Numbered from the stretch's first letter, positions 9,396 through 20,583 are shown. The stretch: 25,000 nucleotides of DNA from Priapulus caudatus (GCF_000485595.1 NW_014577229.1:36285-61284); one strand, 5' to 3'. Translations and numbers: made by a program. Notes: generated by a model from the letters alone, not told the origin.

Positions 9396-9915
9396 CAGGG
9401 GCGTAGCTACGGGGGGCCGGGGGGGGGGAAGCACGTGCCCCCCCCCACAAATTTTCTGTGCTCCCAGGTGCCCCCCACAGAAAATTCATGCTTGATAAAA
9501 AACAATTGAATTAAAAACAATGCCGTTAAGAGGGCAGCACACTTCACCATTTTCGTTGCTCGTACAGGCAATTTTCGTGGTCGCCACAAAAATGGCCAGG
9601 TGTGCGGGCGCCGGCAACGACCACTCGCCACGGAAATTTAGTGGTGACCACGAGTTGCCGAGAATCAAACCGGTTTGATTTCTCACCACGAAAATTGCTC
9701 GTGGTGGCAACTTGTGGTGAAGTGTGCTGCGACGCGGCAACGGCCACAAAAATTGCCGACCACGAAAATTGCCTGTACGAGCAACGAAAATGGTGAAGTG
9801 TGCTGCTAGCTTTAGAACAGTATAATACAAAGAAAAGTTATATATTGTGCCCCCACGAAAATGTAAGGCCCCCCCCCAGTGCCCCCCGCTGAAAAAAATC
9901 CTAGCTTCGCCACTG
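9396..9915. mobile_element. Non-autonomous hAT-like element (520 bp) with 8-bp target duplication
   Basis: The ends are CAGGGGCGTAGCTA and, inverted, CAGTGGCGAAGCTA (12 of 14 identical). CAGKGGCG termini and 8-bp target duplications are typical of hAT elements. The flanks CGCGTGAG (9388-9395) and CGTGTGAG (9916-9923) are the duplication with one substitution, and copy A shows the pre-insertion site CGTGTGAG. The element has G and C homopolymer stretches near its ends and no transposase frame. Confidence 0.83.
9534..9806. repeat. Perfect 50-bp inverted repeats inside the hAT-like element
   Basis: Bases 9534-9583 are the exact reverse complement of 9757-9806, with about 173 bp between. The word GGTGAAGTGTGCTGC occurs a further time at 9716-9730. 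The arms are far better matched than the outer termini. They may mark a nested second MITE or arms kept alike by gene conversion. Confidence 0.85.
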
Positions 9916-10180
9916 CGTGTGAGTAGATTCATGGGCAAAATCAATCATTTCTATTGACATAGTCAGAATGACGCACGCAAGTGTCACACAATACCCCGCG
10001 TACAAAAAATGATACTGTTGTGCACTCGTCTAATGATTGCCATTGATGGATAAGCATTACAAGTTCATTTTGGGCGAGTAGCTGATTTCGCGTCAATATG
10101 TCGCCTGTGAATGCATGAATGATACTGGGATATGTGCCTGACAAGTCAGTCACCTACTGTGCGCGTTATATATTGGTTTA

Positions 10181-10330
10181 CAGAAGTGGTTATCAACCCT
10201 TGGGGCGCAACCCAAATCTTCGTCGCTAAACCAATTTAATGTAGTCGCTATAAGGGTCTCCATCGACAGTAGTCAGGTTAGGGGCTGCGTGGGGTCGCTA
10301 CTGCGATTATAGACTGTTTACTGGTGCACT
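10181..10330. mobile_element. Decayed hAT-type terminal fragment
   Basis: The fragment begins CAGAAGTGGTTATCAACCCT and continues with GGGGCGCAACCC and GCTAAACCAATTTAATG. This resembles the widespread hAT end CAGTGGTTCTCAACC followed by a GTCGCGACCC block. The opposite terminus was not found. The family assignment rests on remembered consensus features only. Confidence 0.4.
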
Positions 10331-10439
10331 GGTTGATGGACAACACTACTCCAGCGTTCAGCACTGTTTTCAGCGTAATAATTAGTTATTCATATTGTAT
10401 ACCAATTTGTACTGTTAATTAGTAATAATAAATAAATAA

Positions 10440-11620
10440 AAGATAAAAGTCAAAACATAGCGTGTGTTATAGATGGCACCATTGTTCGGTCGCGGCTAGC
10501 TAGTAGCGGCGTATATCATTCATGACATTAGTTGCGCTAGGTTAGTTTATTTGCACAATGTCATATATATACGTCGAGCTGGTAATGAGAGTGATATTAA
10601 ATTAACATGCGACAAACGGTGAAACGTAAAAATTAAAGTAAATGCTGATTAGGTGAATTAAAAAAGTAGTTGCAAACATTTAAAGCATCTTTTTAATTAT
10701 TTATACCGCACATTATCCGCAATTCCGAAATGCTCAGAGAGCTTGCGATTCTGAGAACTAGAGTCTCTATGTATCACGCAGCATTCCACTCTCTCAATAA
10801 GATTTAATAATTCACTGTAGCCTTATATTACTTAGTCACCTTAAATATAATTTGTACGCGCATCTGTTATTGTATATCTAATTAATTACCCTAATGTATA
10901 AAGCATTACTAGATTAATTCATTCCGCGTTGAGACCATGCATGCATGCACGAAAAGCACATTGGTAATACGATAGCTCTAGCATTTACGCTATTAACCCG
11001 GCTTCATATATCAGCAAACTGACATGGAAAGCCATGCGCGCATCCCTGTCGTACTATTCATCAAGCGTTTCAATTTTTGTGGAAAATTCGAGCAGAACGA
11101 ACGAGCATTTTGCGAACGCCCGCGCGACGCATTGAATAACAACCGCGTGTCCATTTATGAACAGCGATCGGTAAACTACTGGCTATAATACTTAGCACTC
11201 ACCGGAAGAACGCCAGTGGGAAAAGTGGTTTCGCGAGTGCACTGATGAGATAAGACCTGCGTTGAGAATTGAATACTCTAAACTGCATGTAATTGAACTA
11301 GAGACGTGGCCGAGAAACAAGGTTGCGGGGCTTAATATGCACGTGATTATTTGACACTGGCCATTATTTTCACGATGGCTACCGCGAACGATGCCTCGTG
11401 GCGGACTTGGAGGCATGTTGCGATAGATTGATACCAATATTTAATCATGCACAGTGCCACAATAATACTCTAGTCGCGGGGATTACTATAGCGCTGTTTG
11501 CACAATGACGCTGCCTCCGAGGTTAGAATTAGTATTGAGCGATAGGCAGTATAACCTACTGGAGCTTCACGTACTCACATCAGCACATTTTTCATGCACT
11601 TTTTCCCGCAGGTACACATA
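10440..11620. other. Unassigned non-coding region
   Basis: No gene or repeat was recognised apart from a short alternating CATGCATGCATGCA word near 10938. Confidence 0.4.
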
Positions 11621-11637
11621 TATACGATACTAGGGTA

Positions 11638-11640
<3 letters not shown>

Positions 11641-11724
<84 letters not shown>
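11641..11724. repeat. (TA)42 microsatellite
   Basis: This is an uninterrupted TA dinucleotide run. It is flanked on both sides by the 11-mer ATACTAGGGTA (about 11628-11638 and 11722-11732). The 74-residue minus-strand frame across it, rich in Tyr and Ile, is an artefact of the repeat. Confidence 0.92.
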
Positions 11725-11725
<1 letters not shown>

Positions 11726-11732
11726 TAGGGTA

Positions 11733-13900
11733 ATTTAAGCTCACGTCCATGCAACTGAACACAAATGTAAAGCGAAGAATGTAAAACTTTCCGTGGAAAT
11801 TTTGCGCAGTCGAGCTTTTAAAAGAATAATAAATTTCTGTCATTGCACGCGCAGATGTAGTCATGAAATGTCGGTATTTCCCGTAGTGAATAAAAAAAGC
11901 TGTAATATAACTTGTTTTTATTCATTCCTAATATTATTACCATGCCGCAGTAAATCACGATTTTAGCCCATTTGTTTCCTTAAAAGATGCATAGGTACGG
12001 AGTGGCTGGGTGAACTGTTAGATTAGTTAATTGAGTTAGTTATTGCAAAAAACCTGCCCAGTTCGTCTACAATAACTGCATCATCATGCAATGAGTGCTC
12101 CAACAGTGCGATTCCATGTTTTAATCTTTCTTCAGTGAAGTGTATTGACAACAATTTCAATACAAAGGCTGTGTGTATCTCGGATAAGTACATCCAGGCG
12201 TTCTAATATGACCACCTGCTTCCTGTCTTATATCGCTGAGATGATTATTTTTGCAGTAGGGCGGGCGATCTTCTTTGGATAAACCCTGGAATGTACGTAC
12301 GTTCGAACAGACGTACACATGCACTGCACCGACACGGACCCGCACATGCTTACATAATTACATTATCGTCCTTCACACCACTTCACTTTGCAGTTATAAC
12401 CTTTTTATTTGAGCAACGCTTGAGTATCAATACATAGACTTCTAATATACATGTCACTATCTTGTTCAAACACCCCACTTCCATAGTTTTCTATGTCTGT
12501 TTAATTATTTTGTGCCTATATCTTGACCAAATGTCGATAACGCTTACTGTAGAATATTACACGTGATGTATATATATGTGTATACCTATATGAGTATATA
12601 CATATATGTCAGAAGTAGATGATAAGGACCTATTATCTACTTTTGATATATGTGTGTATACGCATGCATGGGGTGCATAAGTGGAAGGTCTGTTGTTATC
12701 TACCGACGTGCGTTTTATATAACCGGCTACTAAATGATTCATTCGTATATTCAGTCCCACAATACCTTTCGATTTCCAGCGTAAATTTCAATGTGCATAT
12801 ACCTGTTATGGATGATGTGTGCTGATAGATAACCAGCAGAGCGGAACTATACAGGTAATGGCGAACGGAACATACCGGAGCAGTGGTATATAGTCCCATC
12901 CATATTATTATATCTAGGTAGCGCTCTGAAGAGCCGCCATGCCAATATTATATGTGTATAACTGCATGACGCGTGGTTAGCAACGATCACGATTCGTCGA
13001 GGTTATTAGCTGCGATTCTCTTGCGGTGTAATAGCATGTTAACATAAATGAACACGACCTGGCAGCCGCAGTAATTCACTCGGAACGTACGTGCGAATAG
13101 AGTCCGGTGAGGTGATGGCGTGCGCACATACCACGGCTTGCACAGTGTGTAATGAGTCGACGATACACGAGAGAGTAACCGACTTCCGACGCGTACCCGT
13201 ACAGCTGACCACCACGCTATATCTGGTAATTACACCCACTATTGATATTAAATCACTTTGGTTAGGTAACACATCTCTATAGCTATTGATCTGAGATCAT
13301 CTTCACTATGCTGAAGCTATATAGATCATTTCGACCCATGTAACCTTTAAATTAACGTCTGCACATGTCAAGTCTCTTTATTTTATGTATTTTGTAGAGC
13401 GGCTATGACTTGTATTATATTGGTTGTATTTTGTTATGACATTAGATAGTAATCCTTTAAAAAAATAACGTGATATATATATATATATAGTAATTATAGT
13501 GAGGGTATATATATAGTATCAATGTTTTGAGTGCATTTGACTGTAGATCACGCATAGGTTAAAATTCCCAGCGGAAACTCGATCCTTAGTATAAAAGTGT
13601 ATCCGGTCTGTGCTAGGTACTAGTAGACACATATGAGAACGGATAGACGCTAATAGTAAAGTTTATACTACGTCTAGTCATAGAAATTGTAGTTGGAGAG
13701 AACGAGGTTTCAGTGTTACATGTGGCAAAAACGTACAGCACTGAGGTATATGCAGAATGGTGGTAAAACAGTCGTACGTCTGTTGCAATACGACGGTTAA
13801 TAACCCTAAAACATTAGCAGAAATAATCACCGTGACGCACAGCACGCGGACGTGGATATTTCATATAATTGCTCGTCTGACGTTCGGCACTTTGGAAACA
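11733..13900. other. Unassigned non-coding region
   Basis: Short TATA/GTAT runs occur near 12560-12610 and 13472-13512. No exon with recognisable coding character was found on either strand. Confidence 0.4.
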
Positions 13901-13904
13901 GTTG

Positions 13905-15437
13905 AACCATCCATCCAACCTCCAACATCATATCATCATCATCCGTTCCGTCCATCTATTACATCCATCTATCCATCCATCCATCCATCCATCCATCATC
14001 CATCCAATCCATCCACCATCCATCCATCATCCATCCCATCCATCCATCCATCATCCATCCATCCATCCATCATCCATCCACATCCATACATTTCCATCCT
14101 CATCCATCCATGCCATCCATCCATATCCAGTCCATCCATCCATCCATCCAATCCGTCCGTCCATCCATCCTTTATTCCATTCCATCTTCATCTACATCCA
14201 TACGATCATGTCCCATCATCCATCGCATCCATATCCATCCATCACATCCATCCGATCCATCCATCATCATCCATCTTCATCCATCCATCCATCCATCCAT
14301 CCATCCATCCAGTCCATCCTATCCATCCATCCATCCATCCATCCATCATCCCCATCCATCATCCATCCACTCATCATCCATCCATCCATCCATCATCCCA
14401 TCCATCCAATCCATCCACTCCACCCATCCATCCATCTATCCATACGATCCATCCATACCATCTTTCTATCATCATCCCGTTCGTCTGTCCGTCCGTCCAT
14501 CCAACCAATCCATCCATACATGCTCACCCACCCATCCATCCTTCCGTCGTCTTGTCGTCCGTCATCGTCTGTCTGTCCGTCTCCATCCGTCCGTTCCATC
14601 ATCATCCACTCTCATCCATACATCCATCCACGCCACTCCATCCATCACTTTATCCATCCCATCTATCCACTCCATCTCAATCCATCCATCCCATCTTATC
14701 CATTACTATATCAATCCATCCCACCACTTCACGTCCATTGCATCCATCAATCCATCCATCCATCCATCCATCCATTCCATCCATCAGTCCATCCATCCAT
14801 CCATCCATCCATCCATCGTATCATCCATCCATCCATCCATTCCATCCATCCATCTAATCCATTCATCCATCCATTTATTCTATCCATTCCAATCTATCTA
14901 TCCATCCATCAATCTATCCATCCATCCATCCATCCATCATCGCTCCATCCATCCAGTCCATCGATCCATCCCATCCATCCATCCATCCATCCATCCATCC
15001 ACTCCATCCATCCATCCATCCATCCATCCAGTCCATCCATCCATCCATCGCATCCCATCCAATCCATCCAATCCAGCACCGCCCACCCAACCCGCCGACC
15101 AACGATCCATGCCATCGTATTCATCCATCATCCATTCATCATCTATCCATCATCCATCAATCCATCCATCCGATGTCCATCCATCCATTCCATCCATCCA
15201 TCTATCCATCCTCCATCCATCCTCCATCCATTCTCTATCCATCCAATCCATCCATCCATCCATCCGATCACTCCATCCATCATCCATCATCATCCATCCA
15301 TCCATCCATCCATCTCCATCCATCCATCTTCCATCCATCCATCACATTCACTTCCATCCATCCATTTATCAGTCCATCCATCCATCCATCCATCCATCCA
15401 TCCATCCATCAATCAATCAGCCAATCAATCCATCCAA
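13905..15437. repeat. 1.5-kb CCAT tetranucleotide satellite
   Basis: The + strand is built almost entirely of CCAT units, with spacers such as CCAATCC, TCATCC, CCGT and CTCC. G is nearly absent from this strand. The tetranucleotide passes through all three frames without a stop, giving His-Pro-Ser-Ile cycles, so the 366, 480 and 513-residue frames here are not genes. A non-repetitive island (about 15075-15115, GCACCGCCCACCC onward) lies inside. Confidence 0.95.
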
Positions 15438-16400
15438 GTGTGAGGGTAACTCATTTTGGAATTCATTCGCGCTCTTATCTGGCTCCTCATTTATATATCG
15501 CTGCCATAGTAGAGTGCTGCTATTCGGATGCAATATAATATATATCCAGTAGTACGTAGTCCTCTAAAGCATTCGATCGCCAGATCTACGGCCGAAAACG
15601 CAGTTGTAACAATCAAGCACAGATATATAATGGATCTCGAGGACTAATGGCAACCGTATCAGAAATTGAGCAAAGGATGATGAGTTTCGCTGGTCAGCGG
15701 TATTTGCAGCGTTTGTAGCATCACTGCGCGGCTGAAAGGTTTACACAGAACTGTGATAATGACTCCAGAGGCATAACGCATCAACATTCACTGTGTCTGC
15801 CCCTAGAACCTAATACGCTAATTATCCGGAAGTCCCTTCTCACATGACTCTTCCTACTTCTGAATGATCGATTGAGCACGCTCCTTGGTGAAGTCATTTT
15901 TAGCACACTCTTAACAGTCACCGACCGGCCATGCCAGCTCATGCACTGTCAAAGGAAAGCCGGGAAGATTTGAAGCCGGCCCAGCTTTGCTGAGCCAACC
16001 GCCACGTTGGTAGAGCGCTAGTAGATTCCCTGCAGCTAGCATTAACGCAATAGACTCAGTGCAGCATGTTAAACTGACATGTACATGTCGGTGCAATGCT
16101 CGCGTTAATGGCCGCCGCTGACCGGGATTCTTGTTACAGTTCTTATAGAATTCGATCTGGTCGTGTCTAATACGGGGAATTAACACGAGCAATCATCAGC
16201 GTCTGTTCACGTCTATGACTGGGGTAGTATGCACACTGAACAGGAACGTTATATGGTCACTATACGGCCTTCTTGAGTAACTTGTCTTACTGACTTACGG
16301 CGACTTGACTTTTACTGTCTCGTGCTGTTGGTGCTTTAGAGTGAATACACTCATCTAAAAATTCAAATAATTGAGGATCGGAAACCTCGGATGTCGGTGG
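15438..16400. other. Unassigned region after the satellite
   Basis: There is a small inverted repeat, GCATTAACGC near 16040 against GCGTTAATGG near 16102. GTTGGTAGAGCGC at about 16004 resembles a tRNA D-arm, but no anticodon stem or T-arm follows, so no tRNA is called. Confidence 0.35.
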
Positions 16401-16429
16401 TTATTAGAATCTTTAGACTTGAGTTCAGG

Positions 16430-17090
16430 TGACTTTACGTAAAGTGGAAAAAATTCACAATTTCTTCTGGTTCTTTTCTTTCTTTTGACAACCGAACCCA
16501 ACACGTATCTTCACATATATCTTCACACAGAGTAACCTGTCTACTGCCCAAGCTTTGCCGGAGTTTCATTCGCCGATAAATATATACCAGAAGCTATGCT
16601 AATCCAAATTCCATCTAATTTCAGTGCACTGAAGCTACTAAAGCTTTCCAGTCTCATCGTACTTAAGGGTAATACAACCAACCAGTAGTAAGTAGTAGGT
16701 CCTTCTTTTTTTTCATATTTCATCTGCAAGTCACGTCTGGACCTACTCTTAGCGCCTTTCTCCTGAGGTCGGTAATTACAAATAACATGGCTTAGCTGCC
16801 TTCGCGAGAGGCAAGCAGGTGGTGTCACAGCCTTATATGATGTCGTTGGTCCCAGGCACTGCAGCACCACGTAATGTGTTTTAGCAGGAATCTTCTTCTT
16901 TTTCTGGCTTGACTCAATTCTTGGTTAATAAAACTGCTTTACTCAGACTTCTTTACCCAGCTTCGTGTTTTTCAGCTCTCGTTCTGTAGAACCTTCTCTA
17001 GGTATTTTCGTCAGTAGGCGGCAGACAATTCTCCCTACTCTCCTATTCGTGCGCTTATGTCTCGTAATCATGTTTTTTTCTTGCATAAGT
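16430..17090. other. Possible retroelement LTR-like fragment (very uncertain)
   Basis: The pyrimidine-rich + strand carries AATAAA at about 16927, followed by a C/T-rich stretch, a layout reminiscent of U3-R-U5. No matching second LTR, primer-binding site or target duplication was found. A 109-residue minus-strand frame (16541-16870) has no recognised motif. Confidence 0.15.
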
Positions 17091-17099
17091 GATCTTTAG

Positions 17100-18750
17100 T
17101 TTAACAGCATCGAAAAAAAACTGTTTGCTTTTTGCGTCGACGTGAGCTATATAAGAGACTCGTCTATAAAGGCGGGAATGAAGATTTTTAGAGAATTGAT
17201 CTATGCAGGTTGGCAGCGTAGTGACATGCTAGACACGGGTCTTTTATCAGGGCATGTCAAGGCCTGCTATAGCCAGTACTATATGGCGCCGAGTTCGGCA
17301 ATGACGGATTGATCAGGAAATCTTGCAAAATTGCGGGTGGCCAATGCTTCTTAATATGCAGTGGGTGTCCTGTTGCTCTAGACACTTGAATTGCACCGAC
17401 CATTTTTCAACAGTCGCTGCCAGTAGATCCTGGTTTCAATGTACCAATTTCTGTAGCGATTAAACAGTGTAATACATTGTGTACAGCGATTTAAAAGTGG
17501 GTTAACTCTGTTTGGTAACAGAAAGTCTCATCATCAGATGTGACCATGATAGATTGACTGGTCATGTGGATTTTCATTCCATATAGCCATGCCATGTTAA
17601 AATGATGCTCTTTAGAGATGCTGCTATCAACAATATCATACAAGACCAACTACATGAAGTTAGTTGTCAACGAAATCCAGATAGACGCCAAAGCAGCAAA
17701 CCTGTAAGAACAGATTTCATCGGAGTAGAATTGTATTTTTTATCAACGCATATCTCAGATACAACTCAACAAACTCAGCAAATACAAGAAATACACAAAA
17801 GCAAAAGCATCATGGTCGCAATTATCACTTCTACAATTTCTACAATCAATGTTACAGTACAGGTTTTGCGTATACGCGGTTTTACTACGGGCCGACCTGT
17901 CACAGTCAGGCTTTATACTTCAAACGAAAAATAGAACGTTTTAGTCTACATGAACCGCGGGATACGACTCATCACGAGATACGGCACCGCGGGATCACGA
18001 CTATCACGAGATACGGCATATAGAACACGTGATAGCGAATAGGTCATTTTTTGATCAATCACATTATTCTATGTGAAACACAGGATACAGGATGTGGGAA
18101 GAGGCCAAGACCGTTTATTCTTTATAAAGGGTACCGCGTAACATTACACATAGAGAAATGTTAACGGTGATAACCAAACTAATGATTCTGCACTTGCCGC
18201 ATGCATGGTCTCGAAATTCGGGTCGGTGTGTATTCATCTCGCGGTGTATTTATCCAATGTATACAGTTACGCTTTCGGTTAATAATCAATCAATCGTACC
18301 GCGATCCGTTTCTTTACACGACCAAATTACAACAGTTTCTCGCGCAAGTAAGTAGCTGCCCATGGCTTCATAGCGAATGCTCCAGTTCGATTTTTTACTC
18401 CAAGCACCGCGGCTCCTGTGATCTCGAAAGTGCGCTCGGTATAAGGCATGCACGTGATCGTGAGCAATAGTCTGAAACGTCTGCCACCAGCGATCTGCTC
18501 TTCTATCGAATTTATAGCAGATTGGCACAAACATAACATATACGATAATGCAATGGCTCTACTACTGTTAATCGCTAGTTTCTATAATTTTGATTATGAG
18601 TTAACCATACACGTGTTGTGCATGTAATATGTGAGCGAATATTTAACACACGGCCTTTTACGTAGGCGAAACGATGCTACTTATAACGATGTGATGTATG
18701 AATAGAAGATTATTCCCACCAAACAAATCGCACTAAACTCAAACAAGATC
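17100..18750. other. Unassigned region with one short tandem repeat
   Basis: The + frame at 17602-17934 (110 aa) has no recognised domain and sits in repeat-like DNA. No splice-supported exon was found. Confidence 0.35.
17954..18017. repeat. Two-copy 32-bp tandem repeat
   Basis: 17954-17985 and 17986-18017 both begin ACCGCGGGAT and end ATCACGAGATACGGC, differing only by a few bases in the centre. Confidence 0.85.
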
Positions 18751-18779
18751 ACACAGACACGTACGCACGTGCGCATGCA

Positions 18780-19212
18780 CAGACACTGTAGACATTTACG
18801 TAGTGGTGGTCGTGGCGTTTATTGACGCATCTATGCAGTTCAGTTTGCGCAGCGCATGCGCCGTAATGACGCGCTATTCTCGTGGGAAGCTGCGCGTAGT
18901 TGGATGGAAGTTTAAATACGGGACGAACGTGTGCTGCGTGAGCACTATACTGCTGGCGTGCCCGCGTGCGCACCGCGACCCCCCAGCCCGGTTGAACTGC
19001 ACTGTCACGCTCTTGTGCCTCTTGTCTGAAGCCTGTCAAGCAATTATGGATAATGTTTGTTATTCGTGACTGGTAGAGGTGACGTGTATTCTACGCAGCT
19101 ATAACTACGACTGTAGTGCTAGCGATTGGCCTAACTATCGGTGTGACTATTGCCGAAGACCTTTGTTAGTGAATAGCGTTCCTGACAGAAGAAGCAAGAC
19201 GAGTTTTGGAAA
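18780..19212. promoter_or_regulatory. CpG-richer segment, possible promoter region
   Basis: CG dinucleotides and GCGC-type words are denser here than in adjacent DNA, and TTTAAATA occurs at about 18911. It lies just upstream of the candidate first exon. An 88-residue + frame crosses it without a recognised motif. Confidence 0.2.
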
Positions 19213-19326
19213 ATGAATCAATCGGAGGCGCTCTGGATGCTACTGCTCCAAGGTATTGTATTTACTGTCAATGCGAAGCAATGCAATAGGGCCATTGAGA
19301 ATGCGAACATTTTCATTCTTGAGTGA
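19213..19326 (+). CDS. Candidate first exon encoding a signal peptide (partial gene)
   Basis: ATG at 19213, in the context GGAAAATGA, opens 37 codons before TGA at 19324. Residues 1-21 have a hydrophobic core (ALWMLLLQGIVFTVNA) followed by K-Q-C, which resembles a secretory signal peptide. Two donors are possible: CAAG|GTATTG at 19253 and TTGA|GTGAAT at 19323. The upstream 400 bases are richer in CpG than the surroundings. Exons further downstream were not identified, and 37 codons can arise by chance. Confidence 0.25.
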   Translation: MNQSEALWMLLLQGIVFTVNAKQCNRAIENANIFILE

Positions 19327-19496
19327 ATTAATCCAGCGAAAAATATTTATAAGTAGGTTAATATTAACACACAGACAGTGAGGTATGTGAGAGGTGCGCC
19401 TATGTCGGGTATATATAGAAAATGTACTGGAAAGCCAGCAAGAGACTGATAACGATATTTTCCACCAATCTTATCAGTTCTCTTCCAATCGATATC

Positions 19497-19565
19497 AACG
19501 ACGACGATGACGCCAACGACGAAGACAAAGACGACGCCAACGACGACGACTATAACAACGACGAA
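19497..19565. repeat. Imperfect (GAC/AAC)n trinucleotide repeat
   Basis: Units of GAC, AAC and GAT/GCC alternate. One frame would read as an Asp/Asn/Glu-rich stretch, but it has no exon support. Confidence 0.75.
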
Positions 19566-19872
19566 ACTAATGTGATAAGATTTTTGTGTGCAAAATAACT
19601 ATCGTTAGTACGGTACGCATTGCTACAGGTTTACCAACGAGAAAGAATTGCAACTAGACATATAGATAGACAATAACAATAAAAAGGAAATAAGAAATTA
19701 AAGGGACAGTAGCCTCTGGGATTTTACTGCATACAACTGTACTTACTGTGTAACAATTCGTCTATACCCACACGTATTCGTTACCAGATACCTAATTTAA
19801 TTGTTATAATTAATTACATATCAACGCTACGAAATTTGAACGGCGCCATGACACCCGCGACCGTGCTGCCAC

Positions 19873-20165
19873 CCCGAAAAAGTTGGTAAATGCTATTCCC
19901 CGGGCGTGGAGGGACAGTACCGCAACGTGGCAGCACTAGTGTTAGGATTAGGGTTAGGGTTTTTGTATCATGATATCTGTCCCCACACCATAGATTAATT
20001 TTTGTGGATGACACTCTTATATATAGATATCCGATATATAGATATTTAGTGTTAGGGTTAGTGTTGGAGTTATGGTTATGGTTACTGTAAGTTTTGAAGT
20101 ATACGTCAACTGTATCACGTGACCGTCCCTCCACGCCTGGGGGATAGCAACACCCGAAAAAGTTG
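19873..20165. mobile_element. Nested inverted-repeat insert with flanking 13-bp direct repeats
   Basis: The arms 19891-19918 and 20122-20149 are inverted copies, with GGCGTGGAGGGAC perfectly shared. The insert is flanked by CCCGAAAAAGTTG on both sides (19873-19885 and 20153-20165), which could be a target duplication or subterminal direct repeats. The 106-residue minus frame across it is not called. Confidence 0.55.
19942..19962. repeat. Telomere-like TTAGGG run
   Basis: TTAGGATTAGGGTTAGGG can be read directly. A second degenerate run (GTTAGGGTTAGTGTTGG and following) lies at 20050-20093. Both have the same orientation and both are inside the nested insert. Confidence 0.7.
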
Positions 20166-20583
20166 CGTATTTGACAATTAATTTTGCACGTTACAGACCG
20201 AGTGCTAATAACAAAAGTGCAATTATATTTATACCTAAATGCTATTTAACCGAACGATATTCATTTTAGGGCAAATTTATCCATATTATAACTAAAACTA
20301 TATGTCGTTTATAAGATATTACAATCCTTTTGCTTTTAAATGAATAAATAAGAAACACCCTCGGTCTGTAGCCCTTGGCTGGAAAGTGGTTTTGCGCAAC
20401 TTATCAGCTCGTGCGCTTTGAGTGGCGCCACCGTCGTTGTAATCAAACTGTAGTCGTTAGTTTTAAAACATTTTTTTTAAATATTTCTAATGGTGAGTAA
20501 ACCATAAAACTTTTTATGTAGCGTAATTATAACCTAAATTAGCTGAAAATAACCCTAGAACCTAGAGTAAACTCTCCCTTTAA

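Larger units (their letters stand above)
9304..10111. repeat. Tandem duplication, copy B (280 bp, split by a MITE)
   Basis: The copy runs 9304-9395, is interrupted at 9396, and resumes at 9916 to 10111. The 280 bp left after removing the insert and one target copy differ from copy A by scattered substitutions and one 4-bp gain (a second ACGC near 9974). Confidence 0.88.
19698..20583. mobile_element. TTAA-flanked non-autonomous element (878 bp between the TTAAs), piggyBac-like
   Basis: TTAA at 19698-19701 and at 20580-20583 bound a segment starting AGGGACAGTAGCCTC. Its other end, inverted, reads AGGGAGAGTTTACTC (11 of 15 identical). TTAA target duplication with short A/G-rich TIRs is characteristic of piggyBac-type MITEs. 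An 11-bp inverted pair, TACAGACCGAG (20192-20202 and 20360-20370), and a nested element lie inside. There is no transposase frame. Confidence 0.5.

Noticed and set aside
9407-9944. Minus and plus frames of 64-152 aa across the hAT-like element
   Set aside because: They lie in a non-autonomous element with inverted repeats and homopolymers, and no transposase motif is visible.
13757-15552. Three long + strand open frames (366, 513 and 480 aa) and several Met/Asp/Gly/Trp-rich minus frames
   Set aside because: They are translations of the CCAT satellite. The tetranucleotide shifts through every frame without creating a stop, so openness carries no coding information.
16000-16075. tRNA-like or SINE-like stretch containing GTTGGTAGAGCGC
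   Set aside because: Only the D-arm-like word is present. No anticodon stem, T-arm or B-box could be found.
17280-17300. TGGCGCCGAGTTCGGCA, similar to the start of a retroviral-type tRNA-Lys primer-binding site
   Set aside because: The similarity is confined to the first few bases, and no paired LTRs or polymerase frame lie around it.
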